A stretch of 64,000 bases of DNA. It comes from Neonectria sp. B-13. Its lineage: Eukaryota; Ascomycota; Sordariomycetes; Hypocreales; Nectriaceae. The notes beneath the pieces were generated by a model. That model made no database searches, was not told the origin of the DNA, and saw only the letters and a program-made list of their open reading frames with translations. Every line of letters begins with the position of its first letter. The first letter of the stretch is position 1. The translations under genes were made by a program, and so were the position numbers. Location: NCBI GenBank assembly GCA_002682825.1, contig NOKP01000031.1:540353-604352 (forward strand), read 5' to 3'. Positions 54,493 through 64,000 of this stretch are shown here, one piece after another.

Positions 54493-55863
54493 ATGACTGC
54501 TTTCTCCATCCCTCGCCAGCAAGGAGACTCCAGTCTCACTGGACGCTTTCTCCCAAAGGACGTCCAAATCTTGACATCATGGCTACAGCAATTCACCAAC
54601 GATTTGGAAAAACGACAGAAAACTGCCAAACGCCTTCACCCTGTTGTTGAAGACCTCAGGGTGCTCATAGAGACTACCGCTGAACTTCGCATGTTGGCCT
54701 CTGGCATGTTTGACGAAGTCCCAGACAAAGACCCTTATAGACAAGACCCGGTTGGGCACAAGCAAGTTCGAGACTACAAGCATATGCTTGAGCTGTTTAG
54801 CGTCATCGTAACGGAGGTTGCACCATCCTGGCAGATGACGACGTACAACGTAGGTCTTGTCGGAGCCCCATTCAACGCCATTTTGGATTGGCCCATGGGC
54901 ACCCAGAGCGGGTTTTCCTTCTTCATGAGGTCAGACGTGAACAAGAAGTTGAAGGCAATTCTGGACACCTGGAGAGACGAGGTTCTCAAGACCAGCAAGT
55001 CCCAGTACGTAGTCACCACCGGCAAGTGTGGCTGGCTCTGCAAGGAGGCCCTGGCGGTTATAGAGGAAGACACCAACGTCGATGGCCAGCCCTGGTACGC
55101 ATTTCAAGACATGTTTGTATGCGACCCCGAGAGGGACCCTGTCCACTGGGGATTCCGATCATGGGATGACTTCTTTGTGAGAAGGTTCAAGGACATGGAC
55201 AAGTTCCGCCCGGTGGCTCATCCATACAAGCACGAGTGGGTGGTCAACGCGTGCGAGTCCATGCCGTACGGGCTCGAGTCGAACGTCAGTGAATATGACA
55301 AGTTCTGGCTCAAAGGACACAATTACTCTGTGGCTGAAATGCTCGGTCACCACGATTTCACCAGCGCGTTTGTTGGCGGGACTGTTTATCAAGCCTTTTT
55401 GAGCGCCACGTCATACCATCGCTGGAGTTCTCCAGTGTCGGGACAAGTTGTTCATGCTGGGGTTATAAACGGAACTTACTTCTCAGAGCCCATCACCGCC
55501 GGTTTCGAGAGCCCAGATGGTCCCGATCCAAGTGCACCTAACCGATCTCAAACCTACCTCCCTCAAGTTGCCACGCGAGCCGTCATGTTCATACAAGCAC
55601 CCGAACCAATCGGTCTCATGTGCATCATCTTCATCGGCATGGCGGACATATCAACTTGCGAAATCGCCAGCAAGTTTTGTGCGCACTTGCCACAGCCTGT
55701 GACCAAAGGGGAGGAGCTTGGGATGTTCCATCATGGAGGCTCGAGCCACTGTCTGTTGTTCCGAAAGGGTGTGAAGCTGGCCTGGGGTGTGGGGGCAATT
55801 CCGGGTAAAGCGAAGAAGAATCTTCCAATTCGAAGTGAGCTGGCAATTGCATATGAAGTTTAA
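54493..55863 (+). CDS. Phosphatidylserine-decarboxylase-like pyruvoyl enzyme (GGSS type)
   Basis: Single exon, 456 residues from ATG 54493 (MTAFSIPRQQ). An upstream in-frame ATG at 54298 gives 521 residues but adds a segment unlike the family. N-terminal half: helical domain with LDWPMGTQSGFSFF and DVNKKLKAILDTWRDEVL. C-terminal half: PSD fold with WGFRSWDDFFVRRFKD, YHRWSSPVSGQVVHAG, and the self-cleavage site GMFHHGGSSHCLLF, where canonical PSD has LGST or GGST. Cleavage before the Ser of GGSS would yield the pyruvoyl group. The extra N-terminal domain and lack of membrane anchor mark the fungal soluble subgroup, some of which decarboxylate amino acids such as tryptophan rather than phospholipid. 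Substrate unknown. Confidence 0.87.
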   Translation: MTAFSIPRQQGDSSLTGRFLPKDVQILTSWLQQFTNDLEKRQKTAKRLHPVVEDLRVLIETTAELRMLASGMFDEVPDKDPYRQDPVGHKQVRDYKHMLELFSVIVTEVAPSWQMTTYNVGLVGAPFNAILDWPMGTQSGFSFFMRSDVNKKLKAILDTWRDEVLKTSKSQYVVTTGKCGWLCKEALAVIEEDTNVDGQPWYAFQDMFVCDPERDPVHWGFRSWDDFFVRRFKDMDKFRPVAHPYKHEWVVNACESMPYGLESNVSEYDKFWLKGHNYSVAEMLGHHDFTSAFVGGTVYQAFLSATSYHRWSSPVSGQVVHAGVINGTYFSEPITAGFESPDGPDPSAPNRSQTYLPQVATRAVMFIQAPEPIGLMCIIFIGMADISTCEIASKFCAHLPQPVTKGEELGMFHHGGSSHCLLFRKGVKLAWGVGAIPGKAKKNLPIRSELAIAYEV

Positions 55864-56233
55864 GGGTCTATATATTTCGTGTACATGTCAAAACAACAGT
55901 ATTGTGGTTGGGTGGGTGCGGTGGTTCTGTGTTGGGCCGTGGCTTAGGCTTGGCAACGTCATCGATTCTTGGAGATATCGGCTCGTAGTTCAGTCATTAC
56001 TTAGACCTTTATTATGACATCTAAAGGGGGAAGTCTTTATCGTAAGAGTTTTACACATCAGCTTCTCTAAGGTCTTCTTATCACCTAACTCTGACAGTTA
56101 TGAATGATCCTCGACAAAACAAGCTGGCTGAGCTGAGAAGTGTGTTGTCGGTAGTCCAAGCGCCTTTATACACACTGCGCTATCCAATGCGATTTATATC
56201 AAGACCAATGCTCCATCTTCCATGAGAGGATGT
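55864..56233. other. Intergenic, convergent 3' ends
   Basis: 370 bp between convergent genes; no feature recognised. Confidence 0.45.
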
Positions 56234-57812
56234 TCAGTCCTTCTTCTGAAGACGCGGAAAGCTTAGCCACACCGCAGCAACCACGACAATCAGGGCCAAG
56301 ATAATAGGCTGCAACACCGCAACGCCCTTGCTCGCAGCAATCGCACCAATTGCAAACGGAAACACTGTTCCTCCTGTACCCCCCATAGCCATGGCAAATC
56401 CGATGGCACTCACATGAAGATGCTTGGGGAGCAGCTTCGCCGTCACCATCACCGCTCCGGGAAACATCGGCCCCAGGAAGAAGCCGAGGAAGGAAACGGC
56501 AACGGCTGAAACGATGAATTTCGGGACAAGCCAGAACAGAAGCTCGAGGCCGATGCAGATTGCGAGGTAGATGGTGATGCATAGCCGCTCGCCGAAGCGT
56601 TCGGTGACGAAGCCAAGGCCGGCTCGTCCCAAGGCCATACCGGCCCAGAAACCAGAGGCAGATGCTCCTGACGCGTATGGAGACGCCTTTCGTACCTTAA
56701 GCATGAAACTGACAACCCATCCTCCCAGGCCGACTACACGTGGTTGTTAGATGTGTTGAGTAAGAGTTCGACTTCAAGCTGTTGGAACATACCTTCGACA
56801 CCCATGTATGCAAAGAAAAAGAGGGCACAAAGCCAGGTCACCTTGGACTTGAGAGCATCCCTAGTGCCGGCTCCTGATGATTCGTGTGCGTGTTCAGCCT
56901 TATAAACAGCCCCAGTCATACGCCAGAAGGTAATCGTGAGGCCGATCCACTCAACAACAGCAATTCCCACCTGTGATTTCAAGATTAGCGCACCGCTAAT
57001 TCCCCTCTATGATACAGGTCTTCTTACCATCAGGTAGTAGTACGTATACCAGGGAAGCTCAGCCTTGACGACCATCGACGTGGCAATAAGGGGAGCAAAC
57101 AGCGCGCCGAGAGAATAGGAAGCGTGCAGAAATCCCTGGATGGTGTTTGCCTTGTCCATGGCACCGACCCATGCGCAGAAGCACGCGTCTGTTAGTCCGT
57201 TGCCAAAGCCGCTGATCATGTTGCAGACGACGAGGACAGGGTACGGAGGGTGAGAAGCCAGCACAGCAAATGTGATGATGTGACAGAGCGGGGCCATAAT
57301 GGCAACTCCCCGTTGTCCATACTTTACATGAATCCGGGCATTTGTGAAAGCGGCAACGGAGTAGCCAGCGAACGGTGTGAGGAAGATGAGAGACACTACG
57401 GTGTAGCTCAGGTCGTAGTATTTTTCGAGCTGTGGGAACAATGAGCAGAGATCACGGTGAAGGGGTTCAATAGAATGGACCGTACGTAAGGGATTAAAGC
57501 CTAAGAACAACGTTAGTATTATTGAAGCATTTAATATTGAGAGACTTGTCTTACGCCAACTGCGGCATCATTCATCCCCGCAATGATGAATGATAGAAAC
57601 GCAAACCCAAGCTTCCCAACGTTTCCTTTGGGGTAGTTCCATCGCTCCACCTGCGTCTGGGCGTTTGGCGGGGGTTCATCATCACGGGCGCTCTCCACGG
57701 CGGGCTGGTCGTGGGATTCGCTGAGTACCTTACCAGCGTTTAGTGGACGAAGATAAATTGCCTCAACTGGTGAGATCTGGTGCTCATGCTGGGTGGTAGT
57801 TATAGTCGCCAT
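56234..57812 (-). CDS. MFS transporter, fucose-permease/BSC6-like, with 15-nt microexon
   Basis: Five exons: 57812-57555, 57500-57486, 57429-57028, 56970-56793, 56733-56234 (introns 54, 56, 57 and 59 nt), 450 residues. The 15-nt exon codes for ALIPY and restores the helix 1 motif GMNDAAVG-ALIPYLEKYYDLSY, a hallmark of FucP-like MFS carriers. Other landmarks: FLTPFAGYSVAAF, GFGNGLTDACFCAWVG, FFFAYMGVEV joined to GLGGWVVSFM, and GRAGLGFVTERFGERL. Twelve helices are expected. Relatives in fungi are putative sugar or metabolite carriers of unknown substrate. Without the microexon the first exon runs into a stop and the protein loses its start. Confidence 0.85.
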
Positions 57813-58495
57813 GGCGGTTGGTAAGAATTATCGCAAGACCGTTGGGCAGAGCGGTAAGCAAACACAAGTTCAACCCATCATCCCATGTAATAAATAGCAT
57901 CATCAGACATACAGTCATCCGGTGTGGAGTTACTGAGGGGAAACGTCCGAGGATTAAGCGGAGAACAGCCTAAATAACTGCGTATGGCCGAAAAATAGCC
58001 TAAGTCAAATGGGAGTTGTAGTCCGAAAAGGAGTCCGAGAATAACTCCGCGGTCAGATACCTACCCTAGAAGACCGCATAGAGATTCGTAAATGGAAGAC
58101 ACGTATCCCGTGTTGAAGTAAATTATCTTGTTTGAGGGGCAGTCACTAAATGTTAATGTAACGCCTGTGGAATGTTTCATAACAAGTGTCGAGCTACGAC
58201 AAATATATCTGGCCGCGGAGTTTTCCTGTTCTATCACGCTGCTAAAAGCTGAGAAGGCTGACCACAAGGTGCTCATTAAGATATGCACCGGGAAAGAGGT
58301 AGCACCAAGAGCATAGCTTTCCTGTGGCCACCAAGTATACCATATTCTACATAGACGTTCAAGTAGTCTTCTGCGCACTTGTCTCAAAATTCGACGTCGA
58401 GGTTGAGACGTCGAGTGTTGGCGCCCGGTTTTGTCTCCGTTTTCTCAGCCAACGTCTCAATGATTCTAGATTTGCAAATTCAGCAACCATTCTTG
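57813..58495. other. Intergenic
   Basis: About 680 bp between two minus-strand genes; no feature recognised. Confidence 0.45.
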
Positions 58496-59668
58496 TCACA
58501 ACAAAACCTTGAACTCACCTGCCCATAGGTCCGCGTTGTTGATAATCGGAGAAATCAACAGCGTAAGAGCTACGACTTGTCCGAATCCAAAAGTGTCCTC
58601 CGTGTCTCGATCTGCGGGCTTCATACAGTGTCGACCAATCTCTCGCAATTCAAAGAGGGAGTAAACGCCCCATATGAAGAAGAACAGGTTCCCAATATAG
58701 AGTGTGATAGGCTGGAAAAGGGACAAATGTAGAAGCAGGCTAACTAGCCATGCAACAGAGCAAACTATTGTTGCCAAAAGAAATATCATGAAGCGCCCAA
58801 CGAACTTCACGCTTGATATGATTGTTCCCATTTTGGTGCTCCGATCTCGAGGGGTTGACCATATTCGAGTTGACAGGATGAGAATTGGAATTAGAGTGGA
58901 CCGAACACACTCTCCAGAGCGGTAATACATCCAAAGACCCCATCCTGGAAACGACGCGAGGGTATCGACAATGGCCCCGGCGATGGAATATATGATCAGG
59001 ATACACCCCAAGACTACTCTCCAATCGGCCCAGTTCCAGTAAGGTTCGTACTCGTAAACGTGTTTGACAAGGTCGATGAAGTCATTTCTTCTAAATTCCA
59101 TTACGCAGACTGCAACAAGGAGCGCCCACATGAGAATTATGCGAACTGACTTCTTGACAATGCCACTATAGTCGAGGTTTTCGGTTCGTATAGTGAGAAG
59201 CCCCATCGTGGAGGCTATCGCGGCAAGCCAAGCTAATTCGATGCAGAGTACATAGTGATATACCGTGATATCTTTCTTCATCAGAGCTGCTGTCGAAATT
59301 GCAATCCCAGTTGCAAACTGCGTGTCGGCGAGACCAAATAGTGTAGAGCCAAGCGCTCTTGGCTGACTTTCGTCCTCCTCACGCATTGTCTCTTTACCAT
59401 CTAATCGTTCATCGCTGGTCTCTTCGAACTTCTCATATGCCGAGAGACCAGGGGGCCAAATGAGATGCGTAAGTTTAAAATCTTTACGCTCATTTCTCCA
59501 TAGTTGCGCCAGGGCCAGGATCATGATCACGCAGCCAATAGCGACGAAGGAGGTAAGAACTCCGATTCCCGCAATATCCGGGTCAGGCTTGATAGCTTCG
59601 TTCTCGGGCGTGATGCCGCACCAATGAAGCCACGAATCAGTGGGTAATGGAGATGGAGTTGCTGCCAT
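58496..59668 (-). CDS. Orphan fungal multi-pass membrane protein
   Basis: Single exon, 390 residues. No known function. The N-terminus reads PDPDIAGIGVLTSFVAIGCVI: the DPDIAGIGV motif followed by a membrane helix is characteristic of a fungus-specific family of uncharacterised proteins. About eight hydrophobic segments follow, including VYHYVLCIELAWLAAIAST, IILMWALLVAVCVM, VLGCILIIYSIAGAI, FMIFLLATIVCSVAWL and ITLYIGNLFFFIWGVYS. An acidic loop (DERLDGKETMREEDES) sits between helices 1 and 2. The C-terminus carries FGFGQVVALTLLISPI. It is probably at the plasma or an internal membrane. The reading frame is complete from ATG 59668. Confidence 0.75.
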   Translation of the reverse strand: MAATPSPLPTDSWLHWCGITPENEAIKPDPDIAGIGVLTSFVAIGCVIMILALAQLWRNERKDFKLTHLIWPPGLSAYEKFEETSDERLDGKETMREEDESQPRALGSTLFGLADTQFATGIAISTAALMKKDITVYHYVLCIELAWLAAIASTMGLLTIRTENLDYSGIVKKSVRIILMWALLVAVCVMEFRRNDFIDLVKHVYEYEPYWNWADWRVVLGCILIIYSIAGAIVDTLASFPGWGLWMYYRSGECVRSTLIPILILSTRIWSTPRDRSTKMGTIISSVKFVGRFMIFLLATIVCSVAWLVSLLLHLSLFQPITLYIGNLFFFIWGVYSLFELREIGRHCMKPADRDTEDTFGFGQVVALTLLISPIINNADLWAGEFKVLL

Positions 59669-60566
59669 GTTGGCTTAGTGTTGAGGGACTTTTGGGAGTG
59701 TGAGTGGTTATGAGATTGACGATGCCGATTCTTTGGGGACGAGCGGGATCACCCATTTTGTAATCAGGCTGAACATTGTATTTCTATGACGTAGCCGCCT
59801 GCATGTTGATTCCAAACGTTGTTCGTCGCGCGACCTGGTAAGCTGAAGCCTTCCTATCGTGGCAATGGCTTTTGCGTTGTGCTGCCTTGACGCGTCATCG
59901 ACGCTATAAAGATTCAGCTACATCGACAGCCCTTGCCTGATTTGCCAAGGCCCTTTCCACAACTGACTTGTCAATATGATAAGATGAATGCGAAACTGCT
60001 GTAATGAATGCGAAAGAGTGCTGACACTGTCCTACGCCCCTGCAAGAAAATATAATCGCTTAGACCGCTTACCTCAAGTCCACCGATGCAGCGAAAGGAG
60101 ACACGTATGCATCGGTTCACGTGAGTTCTGTTTATCGGGGCTGGTTTATGCATCGGTTTGTGTACATTTTATCTACCGGGATGCAGCGTATGCGTCAGCC
60201 ACCATGTGTTCCATTAGTCGAGGGAGGGCTGCACTACACAGTTCCCGAACACTCTCACCAAAACTACGAACAGTACACCTAGGGGTATTCCCGTGTAAAC
60301 ATCCATGCTGTCACATTTCCATGCGCTGCAGCAGGATGGCCGATACCGTAGGTCGTTTTAGTAACCATGAGCTATATCTTCGAGTCTTCTATCAAGCTAC
60401 GAGAAAAAGGCTTCCATATATCTCAGATGGAAAGAGACAACAATGCCGACACCATTCTGTAGATTTCATCATCTACCCAAACCACAAACGTTACCCCGAC
60501 GTCTTTCCAGATCGTACGCCACCATGACAGATAGAAATTGGGACAAGGTAACAATGCCCCAGCTCC
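59669..60566. other. Intergenic
   Basis: About 900 bp. Small frames on both strands near 59971-60527 show no family features; nothing else recognised. Confidence 0.4.
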
Positions 60567-62345
60567 CTAGCGATAACTCTCCCCCAATACTTTCGTCATC
60601 CCCCCGACGGCGAGAACATTCTTAACATCATCGCCGAGACTCTTAGTCAGTAATGCGACTCGGCGCGTTGAAAACTCGTGTTCTTTCTCTATCAGTTGTC
60701 TCCATAAAGGGGTCACGGATTGCGGACTAGACAAAGATCGGACGACCCTTGCCAAATCCTCACGTCGACGTGGAGTGGAGCCGTTGTCCATGCTGGTCAC
60801 CGTAGCTAAAGCTGCTTTGATTTGGTTTGTGCCGACTTCATACTGGTTATCTTGTACCATCTGTTGAGATTTAGCAAGATCGGATATGATGGATCGGAAA
60901 CATCGCAGCTTGCGTTCGATCTCGTTGATGTCTTGAGGCGAAGAGAACGAGCCGTTGGATTGGGATTCGACACCCAAACGCCATGCCTCTATGGAACGCT
61001 CCGGGCCAGCTGCATCTCCCTTCTGGAGAATAGGTTCTCGAAACTCGGGAACAGATGCCAACCGCGTTCCCCGACTAGGACCATTGCGCGCAGTTGGGGA
61101 CAGGTGAGGCCGGGAAGAGGGAGATCTATATGGGATTTCACAGGACTCTTCATCCATATGACCTGGACGATAGCTGCCTCCTTTTCGATCGGATGGGTGC
61201 AGACTAGGCTCATATGTGGCATTCGACTCTGTACCACGGCGTGGTAGTGTCGATAGATACTGTGGTAGGTTTTCCCGCCGTATCGTAGGGGTAAGTGAAG
61301 ACGTTGCTGTCCATTGGATTGATGGGGTATCATCTCTATCGTCTTGAGGAACAATGGAACGGTTCATACTTGTGCCCGATGTTTGATGGGAGGCTGGGAA
61401 TCCATCCTCATACGAAAAAAGAGACCGACGACGAAGCCTTGAGACCGACGCATCTGGGGGTAGAAAGGTCGGTCTGGGCAGAGTGTATGGGTTGGAAGTC
61501 ACAGAAGCCTGCCTCCGGTGACGTCCATCATCTCCCTGAGCCGAAAGAGAAGACTTCATTTTCGATCTGAACGTCGGGTTCATGACATCGGTCGAAATGC
61601 TCGTTTCGGAGGAGGAAGAGAAGGGAGGGGTAGGCAATCCGTCTTGAACGAAACTCGGTGCAAGGTTAGAGGAGGCGCGTTTCGTGGGAGTTCTGGGAAT
61701 GGGATGATCATTGATGCTGAGGCTCGCGAACGAAAGACCGAAATGGTCGTCGTCGACGGCGTGGTTGGGAAGATCAGGAAACGAGGGTTCATCCACGTCA
61801 ATGAAGGGGTTCTGGCCCCTCTTAGCGTCACGGTTGCTTGAGCGCAAAGAAGTTGGGGGAATATTTCCCCTGTTTCCGATAGAAGCGGCATGCAGTGGAG
61901 CAGGATCTCCGTTCCAGTTAGATCGCAGCCAGGCCTGAGTGTAAGCCGGCCAAGATGCAGTATAACATCCTTTGGCCAGCTCGGTCGATTTTACCACGCC
62001 GATGTCGACCAGGCCATCGAAGATTTTGGAAACGGTGCGCTTGATTCGAGGATAGACAAGAGAGGGGTATTCGGAGTCTGGAAAGAAACAGTTGAGAGCT
62101 TTGACAAGGTCATTGAATTTTTTCTACTGCGGTGTTAGCGAGGGATCCAACCGATTTTGTTTCATACTGCATTCATTTCATACCTCGTGACAGTTTCTCT
62201 TGTTGACCTGGTGCTTTGCTAAATGTCGGAAAATAGCTATCTTGGCACTGGGACAGTGGTCCAGGTTGAGGCGGCCGTATTTTCCGTTGCGAAGGTTCTC
62301 GAGAGGGATGTATTCGCACATCGTCTCCGTGTTGGCGTGACACAT
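60567..62345 (-). CDS. Uncharacterised protein, conserved-looking N-terminus and disordered middle
   Basis: Two exons: 62345-62184 and 62123-60567 (60-nt intron ending CGCAGTAG), 572 residues. The first exon, found only by splicing, begins MCHANTETMCEYIPLENL and contains RLNLDHCPSAKIAIF and HLAKHQVNKRNCHE; it joins KKFNDLVKALNCFFP. The first 120 residues look folded and Cys/His-bearing, perhaps metal-binding. Residues 130-430 are Ser/Pro/Arg-rich and low in structure, with possible phosphosites. A C-terminal helical region, DINEIERKLRCFRSIISDLAKSQ followed by LWRQLIEKEHEFSTRR, may be a coiled coil. I do not recognise the family. Using the first AG of the acceptor would insert a stop, so the second AG was chosen. 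Confidence 0.65.
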
Positions 62346-63316
62346 GGCGACAGCACGCTCCCTTGCTTAGGGTGAATGGGATGGGGAGGGTTGGTGGGTG
62401 AAGAGGAAACGGGGAATTTCCAGTTGGAAGAAGCAGAAGCTTGGCAGTTGGACGGTAGAGGTGGGAGAAAGAGAGGCATAATTCATGAAGTATTCACCGG
62501 CCTCTTGGGTGCATGTGTCCATTTGACCGACTATTCCCATGCATGAAGCCGAGGATAGTTTGCTGAACGGCAGAGGGTATCTTGCAGCGTGACGCGGCTT
62601 GGCTGCACCTAGACAAAGGCTGACGATGTCCTCAGTGTTTGGATATGTCGGATAGGTCACTGTAAAGCAACCGATATTGTGGAGCTGAGAATGCATTTAG
62701 TGTTTTTGTTTGTGTGGACAATTTGAATCACTGACCGTATTCTGGGAATGCTTTCGTTTTCTCTCTTCCTTTATGTGGATATGCTACTACACCTCAGGCT
62801 TGGAAACGAGTTTGTACCCCTGAAGGCATCTATCCGCGCTGAAAGGTACGAATGAGAAGTACGCACACCCACCCCTGGCATCTCAGTAGTGAAGTCTTAT
62901 GGGAAAACGAATACGAGCGTAGTACGTAGTACACTAGGCACACACCCAGCTGTCTGAACACTGGATTATTCACGGGAGCGAACTCATCTATTCGATAGTC
63001 TAACCCAGCTAGTTGGACGACAACGACACTGGAGGGCGTAAGAGGATGATCGAACAGGTATCTCACTCACGCTTCCGTTAATCAAATTCGCACGAAGTGC
63101 AGGTACTCCGTAGCCATATCAGAAATGATGAGCCCAGTACCTTAATGTGTTGTACTTACCTCCAATACAGCCGTAATTCACAACATCCACAGGCCACAGA
63201 CCTTCGTTCTCCTGGACAGAAAAGGGAACACAGAAATCAGTGCACTACGTACTATTTACTAAGTTTCTACGGTAAGTTACAGAGTATTTGTGGTTTCCTC
63301 AGCCGCTCCCTGACCG
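62346..63316. other. Intergenic
   Basis: About 970 bp; nothing recognised. Upstream exons of the 60567-62345 gene could lie here, but none is evident. Confidence 0.35.
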
Positions 63317-63600
63317 TTACTTGCGGCCATGGTGATCTGGCCAGTAGGTTTTCTCCGAGAGATCTGACCTGTGGTGTATCTCATTACCACGCCGGCGCAA
63401 GTCGGCTTGGAGAACCGCATTCAGTTGCGGATCGTTTACCTGCTCCTGAATGCCATCCTGTTCCGCTGCCAGCTCGTTATGCTCGGCCAGAGCCCGGTTT
63501 TTGTTGAGCCAGCGGCTGAGACTTCCAGGCAATGGTTGATGCCGTTGTCTTGCGCGCAGCAACTCAGCACGCAGATTTGTATTTTGATTTTTGCCTAGCT
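63317..63600 (-). CDS. Possible terminal exon of the edge gene
   Basis: An open stretch coding for a charged helical sequence (LRAELLRARQRHQPL, then NRALAEHNELAAEQDG, then LQADLRRRGNEIHHRSDLSEK) that looks like real coiled-coil protein. It lies directly 3' of and in a different frame from the 63595-63999 gene. I could not find splice sites that join them in phase, so it may be a separate exon, a frameshifted continuation or chance. Confidence 0.3.
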
Positions 63601-63999
63601 TCGAAATGGCGGGGGCTTGTTCGCTTTGAAGGTATCATCGTCATCGTCGTCTGTCCTGGCCGTCGTCTGATTCGGAGACGAAAGATATCGATTGTTTCGC
63701 CGCAGCTTGAACTGCTTCTTCAGCCAGAAGTAGGCCTCCAGGGGATAAGGCTCCCAGCTGGAAATTACTTCTATGTCAAGTGTGCCGGCCTCAAACTCAC
63801 AGCTCGCTTTGGCAAGGTTGATGACCAACTTCAACCACGTAGCCCGAAACGCTCCAAGTCCGCCGCGGTCTGGGCCCTCCATGTCGCAACAGCGCCACAG
63901 CACATGAATAAAATGTTCAACGCCCTCAGGGATGTTTCTTTGGAAGTCGAGGTTGGAGATGGCGCTCTCCATCAGCGGCTCCGAAGCAAGTGCCCACAA
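63595..63999 (-). CDS. 3' part of a gene running off the right edge
   Basis: The window ends inside this frame, so the N-terminus is missing. The visible 134 residues contain FIHVLWRCCDMEGPDRGG, AFRATWLKLVINLAKASCEF, SSWEPYPLEAYFWLKKQF and an acidic tail TDDDDDDTFKANKP before the stop. The composition looks like a folded helical protein, but I recognise no family. The real end may lie farther 3' if the tail is followed by an exon at 63317-63600. Confidence 0.5.
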   Translation of the reverse strand: MWALASEPLMESAISNLDFQRNIPEGVEHFIHVLWRCCDMEGPDRGGLGAFRATWLKLVINLAKASCEFEAGTLDIEVISSWEPYPLEAYFWLKKQFKLRRNNRYLSSPNQTTARTDDDDDDTFKANKPPPFRS

Positions 64000-64000
64000 G

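Noticed and set aside
1..64000. tRNA or rRNA genes
   Set aside because: I looked for T-loop-like GTTCRANYC with matching acceptor stems and found no convincing candidate; a covariance-model scan would decide.

Overview
The window is nuclear DNA of a filamentous ascomycete (Pezizomycotina; I cannot place it more precisely). The evidence is short introns of about 45-80 nt with GT..AG borders and CTAAC/CTGAC-like branch sites, fungal-only families (Zn2Cys6 and bZIP-DUF3425 regulators, a NACHT-ankyrin protein, a fungal X-type aquaporin), genes on both strands with long spacers, and AT-rich spacers with transposon traces. I rebuilt gene models by hand by joining exons at splice sites that keep the family sequence in frame; for every spliced model the total exon length is a multiple of three.

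Left third (178-24363): a group of oxidative-catabolism genes: a Fox2-like short-chain dehydrogenase (SDR), a HSL-type esterase, an MFS sugar-type transporter, two Baeyer-Villiger-type flavoprotein monooxygenases (BVMOs), a second SDR, an acyl-CoA ligase ending in the peroxisomal-type tripeptide AKI, a bZIP regulator and a fungal_trans regulator. There is no polyketide synthase, NRPS or terpene synthase. The set fits a degradation route: ketone to ester (BVMO), ester to alcohol plus acid (esterase), alcohol to ketone (SDR), acid to CoA thioester (ligase), then beta-oxidation. Paired TGACTC(G/A) sites recur in several of the spacers here. Between these genes lie a candidate solo LTR, an eight-exon cysteine-rich secreted protein (10938-12094) and a three-exon MARVEL-type membrane protein (13040-13739); these last two are so fragmented that no single open frame reveals them.

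Middle (25012-35559): a 2076-residue NACHT-ankyrin NLR-like protein is divergent from an ankyrin protein whose start resembles the Helo-like/fungal STAND N-terminal domain. This is a plausible innate-immunity or allorecognition pair.

Right half (36075-63999): an aquaporin, a monocarboxylate-type MFS carrier convergent with a five-exon Zn2Cys6 regulator, an SDR, another Zn2Cys6 regulator, a D-2-hydroxyacid dehydrogenase, an internally deleted zinc-type alcohol dehydrogenase, a GPR1/FUN34/YaaH acetate-type transporter, an acyl-CoA-dehydrogenase-like flavoprotein, a decayed Peroxidase_2 gene, a 15-bp minisatellite, a phosphatidylserine-decarboxylase-like enzyme, an MFS carrier with a 15-nt microexon, an orphan membrane protein, an unrecognised conserved-looking protein, and the 3' part of a gene running off the right edge. 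No tRNA, rRNA or CRISPR array was seen. Family names come from motif recognition, not from database searches.
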